DNA of 64,000 nt from an uncultured Lachnospiraceae bacterium (GTDB taxonomy: Bacteria > Bacillota > Clostridia > Lachnospirales > Lachnospiraceae), in the NCBI GenBank assembly GCA_910578825.1, contig CAJTSB010000002.1:1-64000 (forward strand), written 5' to 3'. The notes beneath the pieces are model-generated. The model was not told where the DNA came from. It was given only the letters and a program-made list of their open reading frames with translations, and searched no databases. Positions 37,102-46,065 of this stretch are shown one piece after another. The position numbers were made by a program, and so were the translations under genes. Positions within the stretch are counted from its first letter, which is position 1. Every line of letters begins with the position of its first letter.

Positions 37102-38237
37102 CTGCTTTCTATAAAGGCGTAAACTTCTGTTTCTGTTTCAAGAATCTGCTCTACCTTCGGCTGTTTCTCATAGTTACAGTGTTCCATACACGCCTGAATG
37201 ATCTCCGGAATCTGCAAAAATGAAATTTTTCCCTCCAAGAATAAAGCCACGGCTCTCTCATTCGCCGCATTGTAAGCCGTCGGGATATTCCCTCCCTGCT
37301 CCATTGCCGAAAAGGCAAGCCCCAGTCCTGAGAACGTATCCAAATCCGGTTCCTCAAATGTCAGACTGGCAAGCTGATAAAAATCCAGCCGCTTTCCCGA
37401 CAAACTGCGACGCTTTGGATAATACAGGGCATATTGGATGGGAAGACGCATATCCGGCGTTCCAAGCTGTGCAATTACCGCGCCGTCCTCATATTCCACC
37501 ATCGAATGAATGACGCTCTGGGGATGGACAACCACCTGAATCTGAGACAATTCCACGCCAAAAAGCCATTTTGCCTCCATGACCTCCAGTCCCTTATTCA
37601 CCATTGTGGCAGAATCTATAGTGATTTTCTTTCCCATGGACCAGTTGGGATGACGCAACGCATCCTCCACCCGGACCAGTTTTAAATCTTCACGTTTTTT
37701 TCCACGGAACGGACCTCCGGACGCTGTCAGAAGTATTTTGTGAATTTGATTCCCACGCTCTCCATGCAAGGACTGGAAAATCGCGCTGTGCTCGCTGTCT
37801 ACCGGCAAGATCGGCACCTGATGTTTCTCTGCCAGGGGCATGATGATATGTCCTGCCGTCACAAGTGTCTCCTTGTTTGCAAGGGCAATTTTCTTCCCCG
37901 CCTCTATCGCCGCAATTGTGGGACGTATTCCCAACATACCGACAATCGCAGTGACTAATAGTTCCGATTCCGGCATCACGGCAATTTCTAACAATCCTTC
38001 CATACCGGATAATACTGTCACCGAAAGGTCTTTTACGCGTTCTTTCAAGTCTGCAGCATCTTTTTCTGCCCAGAGAACGGCAAGCCTGGGCTGAAACTCC
38101 CGAATCTGTTTCTCTAAAAGCGATATGTTTGCACCCGCCGCCAGCGCTACAATCTCAATATCTTTCTGTTCCCGGACAATTTCAAGCGTCTGGGTTCCAA
38201 TAGAGCCGGTGGAGCCCAATAAAGCAACTCTTTTCAT
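37095..38237 (-). CDS. dxr: 1-deoxy-D-xylulose 5-phosphate reductoisomerase
   Basis: A 380-residue NADPH enzyme of the MEP pathway that makes 2-C-methyl-erythritol 4-phosphate. The nucleotide-binding start is VALLGSTGSIGTQTL. LPVDSEHSAIFQ holds the metal-binding Asp and Glu, and MVNKGLEVMEAKWLFG is the conserved substrate-site block. Length is typical. It lies in the order cdsA-dxr-rseP, with 38 bases to cdsA. Confidence 0.97.
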   Translation of the reverse strand: MKRVALLGSTGSIGTQTLEIVREQKDIEIVALAAGANISLLEKQIREFQPRLAVLWAEKDAADLKERVKDLSVTVLSGMEGLLEIAVMPESELLVTAIVGMLGIRPTIAAIEAGKKIALANKETLVTAGHIIMPLAEKHQVPILPVDSEHSAIFQSLHGERGNQIHKILLTASGGPFRGKKREDLKLVRVEDALRHPNWSMGKKITIDSATMVNKGLEVMEAKWLFGVELSQIQVVVHPQSVIHSMVEYEDGAVIAQLGTPDMRLPIQYALYYPKRRSLSGKRLDFYQLASLTFEEPDLDTFSGLGLAFSAMEQGGNIPTAYNAANERAVALFLEGKISFLQIPEIIQACMEHCNYEKQPKVEQILETETEVYAFIESRW

Positions 38238-38275
38238 TTGTTTCTCCTATCTCAATCTAAACAAAATCTCCCATA

Positions 38276-39085
38276 TTATGCGACAACTAAAAACAGTTTT
38301 GCCAGAAAATAGACTATGGGAGCTGTAAATATAACGCTGTCAAAGCGGTCAAGTATGCCACCATGACCTGGAATCAGTTTCCCATAATCTTTCATATCAT
38401 AATTTCGTTTTATCGCCGACGCCGCCAAATCTCCAATCATGGAAATGATTGCGCCGATGCCGCTGATTCCTGCAAGTATGAAAATATACTCTGTCGTAAG
38501 ATGCATCTCATTCCGAAAGAACCATCCGTACAGTATCGTTAAGAGCGCTGTACCCACCACGCCCCCGACTGCCCCCTCAATGGATTTTTTGGGGCTTAAT
38601 TTCGGAGCCATCTTATGTTTTCCAAATAAGACGCCAACACAGTAAGCACAGGTATCACTGCCCCAGGAACACAAAAAAATGAGCCAGACAATATATGCGC
38701 CATCTGCCATCATCCGCGTCTGGTAAATGCATGACAGCATTACCGCCACATAAAATACACCGGCAAATCCGGCAAATACCTGCTCTGCTTTGTACTTTGG
38801 AAATTGCAGGACATAAACTGCCATAATCAAAATAAAAAACCCTAATACAAACATTTCTGTTTCCGGTAGAAACGAAACACCAAGGTTCAGATAATAGACA
38901 GATACCGCCAGATAACCGCTGATTCCCAACAGAGATTTTTCTATATGAATAACACGGTACAATTCAAACAGGCCAATCAGAGACACAACATAAAGTCCTG
39001 TCAACAAAACATTACCGCCTGTTATAATCAGTGCAAGCGCAACAATGACCAACACAATACCGCTCAACAATCGTGTTCGGAACAC
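38276..39085 (-). CDS. cdsA: Phosphatidate cytidylyltransferase
   Basis: A 269-residue membrane protein with about eight hydrophobic segments. It makes CDP-diacylglycerol from phosphatidic acid and CTP. The C-terminal signature is present: LAASAIKRNYDMKDYGKLIP followed by GHGGILDRFDSV, together with LSPKKSIEGAVGG. It starts 2 bases after the uppS stop and is in its usual cluster position. Confidence 0.96.
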   Translation of the reverse strand: MFRTRLLSGIVLVIVALALIITGGNVLLTGLYVVSLIGLFELYRVIHIEKSLLGISGYLAVSVYYLNLGVSFLPETEMFVLGFFILIMAVYVLQFPKYKAEQVFAGFAGVFYVAVMLSCIYQTRMMADGAYIVWLIFLCSWGSDTCAYCVGVLFGKHKMAPKLSPKKSIEGAVGGVVGTALLTILYGWFFRNEMHLTTEYIFILAGISGIGAIISMIGDLAASAIKRNYDMKDYGKLIPGHGGILDRFDSVIFTAPIVYFLAKLFLVVA

Positions 39086-39087
39086 CT

Positions 39088-39795
39088 CTACTCCTCCTTA
39101 ATACCACCATAACGTCTATCTCTTTTATTATAGTCTTCAATAGCTTTTACTAATTCCTTTTTCGTAAAATCAGGCCAGGGAACATCTGTAAAATAAAGCT
39201 CACTGTACGCCAGTTGCCACAAGAGAAAATTAGACAACCGCTGTTCCCCGCTGGTTCGAATCAGCAAATCCGGCGACGGAATATCGCTGGTATCCAGATA
39301 ACGCTCAAACTTTGCCTCATCTAATTCTTCCGCAAGGAATCTTCCCTCTTTATAGTCGTCAAGCATCTTTTTCATGCCCCGCAACATTTCATCACGGCTG
39401 CCGTAATTGATGGCAATCTGAAAATTAAGTCCATCCTGATCCTTCGAAAAATCCTCCAGCCTGCGTATGCTCTCCTGGATATCATCATCCAGTTTGGAAA
39501 CATCGCCAATCACGCGGACGCGCATATGATTTTTCTCCGCTGTCTTGATGCAGTTTTTCATATAGTTGCGCAAAAGTTTCATCAAAGCATGGACTTCATC
39601 CCGCGGGCGCGCCCAGTTCTCTGTGGAAAATGCATATACCGTCAAATACTTAATGCCAAGATTCCACGCCTCCCGACAGATTGTCTCTACATTCTTTGCA
39701 CCCTGCGTATGTCCATAATTCCTCGGCATTCCATGCTGCTTTGCCCATCTGCCGTTTCCATCTAAAATAATTGCCACATGCTGCGGAACTCTCAT
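39088..39795 (-). CDS. uppS: Undecaprenyl diphosphate synthase
   Basis: A 235-residue cis-prenyltransferase that makes the C55 carrier lipid used for peptidoglycan and for the glycans encoded in this window. VAIILDGNGRWAKQHG contains the catalytic Asp, and LLIRTSGEQRLSNFLLWQ is the second signature. The ATG at 39795 is chosen because GGAGGAAATC directly precedes it; an ATG four codons earlier overlaps that ribosome site. A terminator-like hairpin lies between frr and this gene. Confidence 0.96.
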   Translation of the reverse strand: MRVPQHVAIILDGNGRWAKQHGMPRNYGHTQGAKNVETICREAWNLGIKYLTVYAFSTENWARPRDEVHALMKLLRNYMKNCIKTAEKNHMRVRVIGDVSKLDDDIQESIRRLEDFSKDQDGLNFQIAINYGSRDEMLRGMKKMLDDYKEGRFLAEELDEAKFERYLDTSDIPSPDLLIRTSGEQRLSNFLLWQLAYSELYFTDVPWPDFTKKELVKAIEDYNKRDRRYGGIKEE

Positions 39796-39843
39796 GATTT
39801 CCTCCATCGTTATAAAATCAGATCATCGAAACAATACAAGGTG

Positions 39844-39874
39844 AAAAAGGGGCAGGCACAGGCCTGGCCCCTTT
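39844..39874 (-). terminator. Terminator/attenuator-like hairpin between frr and uppS
   Basis: AAAGGGGC-AGGC (39846-39857) pairs with GCCT-G-GCCCCTTT (39862-39874) around an ACAG loop, with one bulged G. On the minus strand the stem is followed by a run of five T. It sits in the 113-base gap between frr and uppS, so it could end or reduce transcription from frr into the lipid genes. Confidence 0.65.
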
Positions 39875-39908
39875 ACACATAATATATCGCTTGCCGTTGC
39901 AAACAATA

Positions 39909-40463
39909 CTATACTGTAAGAATCTCTTTCGTTTTCTCTTCCACGGACTTATCGACTTTGGCAATATATTTGTCCGTCAGTTTCTGCACTTCTTCCTCTA
40001 ACTGTTTGATTTCATCTTCCGAAACATCATTGGATTTTGACATTTTCTTCAGGGAGTCATTCGCATCTCTGCGGATATTGCGAACAGCTACTTTGGCATT
40101 CTCGCCCTTCTTTTTGACGTCCTTCGCCAAATCCTTTCTGCGTTCTTCCGTCAACTCCGGAAATGTCAGGCGAATCACCTTACCGTCATTCGTAGGATTG
40201 ATTCCCAGATCCGACGTCTGAATTGCTTTTTCAATCTCGCGAACCATATTCGGCTCCCATGGCTGTATTAACAACATACGTGGTTCCGGCACCGAAATAT
40301 TCGCCACCTGCTGAAGTACCGTAGGTGTTCCATAATAATCTACTCTTATCTTATCCAGCACATGCGGATTGGCACGTCCCGCACGGATGGAACCAAATTC
40401 TTCCAGCAGATTATCATATGATTTCTGCATTTTATTATCATATTGCTGTAATCTCTCATCCAT
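39909..40463 (-). CDS. frr: Ribosome recycling factor
   Basis: A 184-residue factor that with EF-G splits the post-termination ribosome. EFGSIRAGRANPHVLDKIRVDYYGTP spans the N-terminal hallmark (shown here as EFGSIRAGRANPHV). RLTFPELTEERRKDLAK and the long C-terminal helix are also characteristic. Length is normal. It lies 50 bases after pyrH, as in most Bacillota. Confidence 0.97.
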   Translation of the reverse strand: MDERLQQYDNKMQKSYDNLLEEFGSIRAGRANPHVLDKIRVDYYGTPTVLQQVANISVPEPRMLLIQPWEPNMVREIEKAIQTSDLGINPTNDGKVIRLTFPELTEERRKDLAKDVKKKGENAKVAVRNIRRDANDSLKKMSKSNDVSEDEIKQLEEEVQKLTDKYIAKVDKSVEEKTKEILTV

Positions 40464-40513
40464 TCGATAAATCCTCCCGATTTTATATACGTCACTGGCT
40501 GTTCAGAAAGACG

Positions 40514-41209
40514 TTATATTGTTACCTTCGTACCGGAAAATGCACCTGAAATCGCATTCACAATACTATTCTCTTCGTTTAAGGCAAACACATACATCGG
40601 CATCTTATTCTCCATGCTCATGATAGACGCCGTCAAATCCACAACCGCCAGTTTCTTATCAATCACTTCCTGAATCGATATCTGATCATATTTTACTGCA
40701 TCCGGGTTCGTCTTCGGATCTTTGTCATAAACGCCGTCAATCGCTTTTGCCAACAGTATTCCGTCAGCTTCTATCTCAACCGCACGCAAGACCGTAGCCG
40801 TATCCGTTGAAAAATATGGATGACCGGTTCCACCAGCAAAGAAACAAACAATACCTTTTGCAAAATATTTATTGACACGATCCTTGGAAAAAAGTTTTGT
40901 AAAAGAACCGCACTCAAAAGGAGTCAAAATCTGCGTCATCATACCTACGGAACGAAAAATCTCAGATACATAAATACAATTCATCACTGTGGCAAGCATT
41001 CCAATCTGATCCGCCTTTGTGCGGTCAATCGTCTCGCTCGTCCTGCCTCTCCAGAAATTGCCACCGCCAATTACAATACCTACCTGTGTACCGCAGTCAA
41101 TCAATTGTTTGACCTGCCGGGCAACTACCGTAACCGTACTCTCGTCAAAACCGACATGTTTCGCACCCGCTAACGCTTCTCCACTTAATTTTAATATTAT
41201 TCTTTTCAT
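40514..41209 (-). CDS. pyrH: UMP kinase
   Basis: A 231-residue amino-acid-kinase-fold enzyme that makes UDP from UMP. MKRIILKLSGEALAG, IVIGGGNFWRGRTSE and DGVYDKDPKTNPDA are diagnostic, and the length is typical. In many Bacillota rpsB and tsf precede pyrH; here a bactofilin gene lies 11 bases upstream instead. Confidence 0.97.
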   Translation of the reverse strand: MKRIILKLSGEALAGAKHVGFDESTVTVVARQVKQLIDCGTQVGIVIGGGNFWRGRTSETIDRTKADQIGMLATVMNCIYVSEIFRSVGMMTQILTPFECGSFTKLFSKDRVNKYFAKGIVCFFAGGTGHPYFSTDTATVLRAVEIEADGILLAKAIDGVYDKDPKTNPDAVKYDQISIQEVIDKKLAVVDLTASIMSMENKMPMYVFALNEENSIVNAISGAFSGTKVTI

Positions 41210-41220
41210 ATTATGCCTCT

Positions 41221-42090
41221 CTAGTTTGCATCAAACAGGCTCTCCACATCTACATCTGCATAACACTGGGAACAGAATCCTTCGATCACTGCACCATTGT
41301 TAATCTGAACAGAACGTGATTTGATATTTCCCATTACAACTGCAGAAGTATCTACCACTACCGGTCCATGAACATCAATATCACCCTTGATAGCGCCGGC
41401 GATTACCGCACTGGTTGCAGAGATATTTCCAATCACAACAGATCCGAGACCAATTTTTACGGTTCCGGTTGTCGTAATCTCACCCTCTATCTTGGCTGAA
41501 TCTGCAAAGAATTCTGCTGCCTGGGAATTTCCTTTGATGCTTCCTGTCACTGTCATCTTGCCATTACACAAAACATTTCCTTCAATCTTGCCCTTTAATT
41601 CGAAAGAGCCGGTAGACTGCAAATCACCTCTCAGAGAAGTTCCTTCTGTAATCACCGTTACTTCATCCGATACATCCTCCGGCAAACTGCTTGTCATCTC
41701 CATTGTTACTGTATTTTCTGTATTCTCTGTACTCAAAACGTTATCCTCCTTCTTCTCGGGCGTTTCCGGCTCGATTACACTTTCTTTTTGTTCTTTCTGT
41801 ACCACGCGCTCTGCCTTTACCTCTTTTGCGGCAGGCTCTTCTTTCTTTTGAAATTTAACCGGTTCTTCCGGTGTAAGAATCATTGGTTCTTCTGCAGTCT
41901 CTTTTCCTACCTTTTCAAAAAGTCCTTCCATTTTCTTCATTTCAGACTTCGCATCTACTTCCTGTTCCAGCGTATTTACAACCAGCTCCGGCTGCATCCT
42001 GGCGGCCTCTTCTTTCAATTCTTCTTCTCCCGGAAGCAGCTCGTTCATTGCCTGAGAGAAGTCCTCCTTGAAATCTTTAAAAAAGCTCAT
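41221..42090 (-). CDS. Bactofilin (polymer-forming cytoskeletal protein)
   Basis: A 289-residue protein. The first about 150 residues are a charged, Glu- and Lys-rich, probably disordered region. The C-terminal about 130 residues are the bactofilin beta-helix: VITEGTSLRGDLQSTGSF, KIEGNVLCNGKMTVTG, GEITTTGTVKIG and GDIDVHGPVVVD, with regular 16-18-residue turns. Bactofilins assemble filaments without nucleotide and help place cell-wall enzymes. The long acidic N-terminal extension is unusual against the classical short forms (about 150 residues). The polysaccharide deacetylase gene lies 48 bases upstream on the same strand, suggesting a shared envelope role. Confidence 0.87.
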   Translation of the reverse strand: MSFFKDFKEDFSQAMNELLPGEEELKEEAARMQPELVVNTLEQEVDAKSEMKKMEGLFEKVGKETAEEPMILTPEEPVKFQKKEEPAAKEVKAERVVQKEQKESVIEPETPEKKEDNVLSTENTENTVTMEMTSSLPEDVSDEVTVITEGTSLRGDLQSTGSFELKGKIEGNVLCNGKMTVTGSIKGNSQAAEFFADSAKIEGEITTTGTVKIGLGSVVIGNISATSAVIAGAIKGDIDVHGPVVVDTSAVVMGNIKSRSVQINNGAVIEGFCSQCYADVDVESLFDAN

Positions 42091-42138
42091 ACATGTACCT
42101 CCATAAATTATTTTTCATGTAAAAACATACTGCATACT

Positions 42139-43170
42139 TTATTCTACATCTTCTGCTTTTATATGCTGTATGGGTTTTGTGTTTTCATCAATTGGCAACA
42201 ACTCTGCTCCCATCGCCTGTAATTGGTCAATCATAGGCACCAGCGCATCCACTGTAGATCCTTTTGCGGAAGAATCATGCATCAGCACAACAGAAGTATC
42301 GTATTTTATCACATCATTCATGACATTTGCAACCAGCTCGTCCGGCGTATAAACCTGACTGGTAGCGTCGCCGCTTACCACATTCCAATCAAAATATGTC
42401 CATCCCTGTTCCCTTACATAACGGATTAACTCCTTGATGTCAACATTGCTCACACCATTACTGCTTCCTCCTGGAAAACGTATCAGATCCGGCGCGATTC
42501 CTGTAACTTCCTTCAGATATGACTGCAGATGCAGCATGTCCTCTGCAAAAGATTCCCGGGATTTGTAGATAGCATCATATTTATGGGAAAAAGAATGCAT
42601 TCCAAGTGTATGTCCCTCTGCAACAATTCTTCGGTATAATTCTCTGGACTCATCATCTTCCTGTCCAATCACAAAAAATGTTGCTTTGATGTTTCGTTCC
42701 TTCAGAATATCCAAAATTTTTGAAGTATTCACACTGGGACCATCGTCAAACGTCAAATATACCTTGGGATGTTCCCCTTCCTCCAGAAAATTATCTTCTT
42801 CTGCCCCATCATTTTCAGAAACGTCTTCTGAATTCTCTCCATCCTCCGACGAATCTGTCTCATTATCTGCTATACTTCCCTCTGAATGATCTGCTTTTGC
42901 CACATCATCCTTTAATATTTTATCTGAAGTATTCTCCTTCGGAGATTCTGCGCTCTTTTCATCGTTCTCCTGTATGATCTCCTCCTTGGAAATCAAGGTG
43001 TCATTTAATTTCTGCTCCAGAAAAACTACCTTAACCAATAAGAAAACCATCAACGCGCTCAATACTATAATCCAAATGATTAAGCCGGCGACCATGGACA
43101 TCTTCATTCTGTTAATACGCTTTCGCCTGGCCTGTTGCTGTCGTAATCCGTCCGCCACTTTTTCTTCCAT
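42139..43170 (-). CDS. Membrane-anchored polysaccharide deacetylase (NodB/PgdA type)
   Basis: A 343-residue protein with one membrane segment (about 25-48), an acidic Ser/Glu/Asp-rich linker (about 70-130) and an outside NodB domain. VYLTFDDGPSVNTSKIL has the Asp-Asp motif, LGMHSFSHKYD the zinc-binding HSxSH, LIRFPGGSSNG the third block and VVLMHDSSAKG the last His motif. It probably removes N-acetyl groups from peptidoglycan or another GlcNAc polymer outside the cell. It is the first gene of the run that continues to polC. An extended -10 promoter with an overlapping palindrome lies upstream. Confidence 0.92.
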   Translation of the reverse strand: MEEKVADGLRQQQARRKRINRMKMSMVAGLIIWIIVLSALMVFLLVKVVFLEQKLNDTLISKEEIIQENDEKSAESPKENTSDKILKDDVAKADHSEGSIADNETDSSEDGENSEDVSENDGAEEDNFLEEGEHPKVYLTFDDGPSVNTSKILDILKERNIKATFFVIGQEDDESRELYRRIVAEGHTLGMHSFSHKYDAIYKSRESFAEDMLHLQSYLKEVTGIAPDLIRFPGGSSNGVSNVDIKELIRYVREQGWTYFDWNVVSGDATSQVYTPDELVANVMNDVIKYDTSVVLMHDSSAKGSTVDALVPMIDQLQAMGAELLPIDENTKPIQHIKAEDVE

Positions 43171-43209
43171 GTATGGACCTCCTCGGTCATTAAAAACATT
43201 ACTATGACT

Positions 43210-43256
43210 ATTGTATCATATTTTTTCGAAAACGCATTAAAAATTTTCGAAAAATA
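43210..43256 (-). promoter_or_regulatory. Promoter with overlapping TTCGAA-centred inverted repeat
   Basis: On the minus strand an extended -10 (TGA-TACAAT; -10 at 43210-43215) lies about 40 bases before the deacetylase ATG. Directly upstream, covering the spacer and -35 region, an inverted repeat runs from TATTTTTTCGAAAA (43219-43232) to TTTTCGAAAAATA (43244-43256). The position fits an operator; no known regulator is matched. Confidence 0.55.
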
Positions 43257-43410
43257 TGTACTATTTTTTTGTATCATTTCTTTTTTTTTCTGTTTTCTCT
43301 ATCTTTCTCCATTTTTTCTCAGATAATTACAAAAATATCCAGAAAATATTCTTCACCAAAAATCAAGAAAACTACAAAAATAGAACTGCAAAAAAATGGA
43401 AAATTAAAAT

Positions 43411-43450
43411 ACAAAAAGCAGGAAACCCCTCGCGAACGAGGGGGATTCCT
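43411..43450 (-). terminator. Rho-independent terminator of csoR-copA
   Basis: Directly after the copA stop, AGGAA and CCCCTCG pair with CGAGGGG and TTCCT around a CGAA loop (43420-43450), with a small internal mismatch. On the minus strand the stem is followed by GCTTTTTGT. Confidence 0.85.
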
Positions 43451-43660
43451 TTATCCTATGGACACTACCTTATAATCTTTATCTTCGACCGTTTTTTTCA
43501 AAATATCATCGGAAATTTCGCTGGTCACAGTTACAACCGCCGTTCCCGACTCATGACTTACCTCAGCCGCCTCCACCTCCGGAAGCTCTTCCAGACACTT
43601 CTTTACCGCTGCCTCGCAATGTCCACACATCATACCTTCAATTTTCATCGTTTTCTGCAT
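43451..43660 (-). CDS. Possible internally initiated CopZ-like copper chaperone
   Basis: The last 69 codons of copA could be translated alone from an in-frame ATG at 43660. This ATG is preceded, inside the copA reading frame, by a perfect AAGGAGG (43669-43675) with 8 bases between. The product would be a complete heavy-metal-associated domain (MKIEGMMCGHCEAAVKKC to the end), exactly CopZ-sized. This could give both fused and free chaperone from one gene. Alternatively it is the relic of a once separate copZ gene that became fused by loss of a stop. Separate translation is inferred from the ribosome site only. Confidence 0.5.
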   Translation of the reverse strand: MQKTMKIEGMMCGHCEAAVKKCLEELPEVEAAEVSHESGTAVVTVTSEISDDILKKTVEDKDYKVVSIG

Positions 43661-46015
43661 TTTTGTTTCCTCCTTGTTTTCCTTTCTATATTGCTGCGTC
43701 AATTCTTGATTGACGTCCACGTGCAGCTTAGATTTATGTCGCGGCTTATCCCTTTTTCCATTATAGATATTCTGTAAATTCAGACGCAATGCGTTCATCA
43801 CCACACAGAAACTGGACAAACTCATGGCAGCAGCGCCAAACATAGGATTTAACTGCCAGCCAAAAACCGGAATCCAGACCCCGGCTGCCAGTGATATTCC
43901 AATAATATTATAAATAAACGCCCAGAATAAATTTTCATGGATATTCTTCAGTGCAGCGCGGCTTAAGCGGATAGCTGCCGCAACGTCGCTCAACCTGCTT
44001 TTCATAAGAACAATATCGGCTGCGTCAATGGCGACATCCGCGCCTGCCCCAATCGCAATTCCCATATCTGCCCGGGTGAGCGCCGGTGCATCGTTGATTC
44101 CGTCTCCTACCATGGCAACTTTGCCTTTCTTCTGAAGCATGCGAATCACCGTTTCTTTTCCATCCGGCCTTACTCCCGCAATAACCTCGTCCACGCCAGC
44201 CAGTTTGCCGATCGTATTGGCCGTATTCTCGTTATCCCCGGTAAGCATGACGACATGCAGTCCCAGGTTCTTTAGCTCCCGGATTGCCTGTGGGCTGTCT
44301 TCTTTCATAATGTCTGCAACTGCAATTACACCGCAAAGAACCCCATCCCTGGCAAAATACAATGGCGTCTTTCCCTCGTCTGCAAGAGATTGAGCCTGTT
44401 GCTTTATTTTCTCCGGAATCCGCGCATGTGCAAGAATGAAAGATTCATTGCCGCCATAAAAAGATACGCCATCGCATTTTCCCGAAAGACCATTTCCAGG
44501 CATGACTTCAAACTCTGTCACTTCCCCGGCATCAATCTTTTGCTCCTCGGCATACGCCAAAACTGCTTTTGCCAATGGATGCTCACTTTTCTTCTCAAGG
44601 GTCAACGCGGTAAATAACAACTCCTGTTCGGAGATACCTTCCGAAAGAATGAAATCCGTAACCCGAGGTTCTCCCTGCGTAATGGTTCCCGTCTTATCAA
44701 GCGCAATAATATCCATCTTCCCGGTCTCTTCCAACGATACGGCTGTCTTGAACAGAATCCCGTTCTTCGCGCCGATGCCATTGCCGACCATAATGGCAAC
44801 CGGCGTTGCAAGTCCCAGTGCGCAGGGACAGCTGATGACCAACACGGAAATTCCCCGCGCCAGTGCAAAACCAATTCCCTCTCCCAAAAACAACCATGCA
44901 ATCATCGTTATCAGAGCAATTCCAATCACCGTTGGCACAAAGACGCCGGACACCTTATCCGCCACCTTTGCAATCGGAGCTTTGGTGGCTGCAGCGTCAC
45001 TAACCATACGAATAATCTGGGACAACGTGGTATCTTCCCCTACTCTGGACGCCTGGCATTTGATAAATCCGGATTGATTGGTAGTCGCCGCTGATACCTG
45101 GTCTCCCTCGGCTTTGTCCACAGGAATGCTTTCTCCGGTGAGCGCCGCTTCATTTACCGCACAGCTCCCCTCAAGCACAATTCCATCCACCGGAATATTT
45201 TCCCCGGGACGCACGACAAAAATATCGCCCTTTTGGAGTTGCTCAATCGGCACCTCCGTCTCCCTGCCATTCTTAAGGATCACAACCGTTTTCGGGGCAA
45301 GCCTCATCAGGCTTTTGAGCGCGTCCGTCGTCCTCCCTTTGGAGCGTGCCTCCAGCATTTTCCCAACGGTAATCAATGTTAGTATCATTGCCGCAGATTC
45401 AAAATAAAATTCATGCATATATGACATTACCTGTCCTGAGTCGCCCCTTGTCTGCGCATCTGTCATGGCAAACAGTGCATAGGTACTGTAAAGAAACGCG
45501 GCGCCGGCTCCCATGGCGACAAGCGTATCCATATTGGGCGCGCCATGAATGAAACTCTTCCACCCGCTGATAAAGAACTTCTGATTGATGATCATAATAA
45601 CAATCGTCAACAAAAGCTGCAATAACCCCATCGCCACATGATTCCCAGACAGGAACTCCGGCAATGGCCATCCCCACATCATATGACCCATGGAAATATA
45701 CATAAGAATGAGCAGAAATCCAAGTGAATATATAAGACGTTGTTTCAGTTTCGGACTTTCCTGATCTTTTAAAATATCTTCTCCCACAGCCTTTTGTGTT
45801 GTCTGTATGTTCCCTGCCCTCTTTTTCTCTGCGCCGTATCCAGCCTCTGTGACAGCACGGATAACCTCTGTCTCCTCCGCTGTGCCTTCTATTCCCATAG
45901 AGTTTGTCAACAGACTGACAGAGCAGGACGTGACTCCCGGCAGTTTAGAAACAGCTTTCTCTACCCGGGCGCTGCAGGCTGCGCAGCTCATACCAGTTAC
46001 CGTATATTGTTCCAT
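43451..46015 (-). CDS. copA: Copper-exporting P1B-type ATPase with C-terminal CopZ-like domain
   Basis: An 854-residue pump. The ATG at 46015 has AAAGGAG about 8 bases upstream and opens directly on the first metal domain (GMSCAACSAR); a start 44 codons earlier has no such support. Eight membrane segments, the actuator loop (NEAALTGESIPVDK), the transport motif SCPCALGLATP, the phosphorylation site ALDKTGTITQG, the SEHPLAKAV motif and VGDGINDAPAL are all intact, so it should expel Cu(I). Unusually, a second metal domain (GMMCGHCEAAV) follows the last membrane segment after a polar linker. The csoR gene lies about 50 bases upstream on the same strand. Confidence 0.95.
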   Translation of the reverse strand: MEQYTVTGMSCAACSARVEKAVSKLPGVTSCSVSLLTNSMGIEGTAEETEVIRAVTEAGYGAEKKRAGNIQTTQKAVGEDILKDQESPKLKQRLIYSLGFLLILMYISMGHMMWGWPLPEFLSGNHVAMGLLQLLLTIVIMIINQKFFISGWKSFIHGAPNMDTLVAMGAGAAFLYSTYALFAMTDAQTRGDSGQVMSYMHEFYFESAAMILTLITVGKMLEARSKGRTTDALKSLMRLAPKTVVILKNGRETEVPIEQLQKGDIFVVRPGENIPVDGIVLEGSCAVNEAALTGESIPVDKAEGDQVSAATTNQSGFIKCQASRVGEDTTLSQIIRMVSDAAATKAPIAKVADKVSGVFVPTVIGIALITMIAWLFLGEGIGFALARGISVLVISCPCALGLATPVAIMVGNGIGAKNGILFKTAVSLEETGKMDIIALDKTGTITQGEPRVTDFILSEGISEQELLFTALTLEKKSEHPLAKAVLAYAEEQKIDAGEVTEFEVMPGNGLSGKCDGVSFYGGNESFILAHARIPEKIKQQAQSLADEGKTPLYFARDGVLCGVIAVADIMKEDSPQAIRELKNLGLHVVMLTGDNENTANTIGKLAGVDEVIAGVRPDGKETVIRMLQKKGKVAMVGDGINDAPALTRADMGIAIGAGADVAIDAADIVLMKSRLSDVAAAIRLSRAALKNIHENLFWAFIYNIIGISLAAGVWIPVFGWQLNPMFGAAAMSLSSFCVVMNALRLNLQNIYNGKRDKPRHKSKLHVDVNQELTQQYRKENKEETKMQKTMKIEGMMCGHCEAAVKKCLEELPEVEAAEVSHESGTAVVTVTSEISDDILKKTVEDKDYKVVSIG

Positions 46016-46065
46016 AACTGACTCCTTTCCCACCAACCACAGACTGCATTCAGTCTTACATGGCT

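Noticed and set aside
43219..43256. TTCGAA repeat as a LexA/SOS box
   Set aside because: The known Gram-positive box is GAAC-N4-GTTC, which is not present, and the genes behind are envelope genes.
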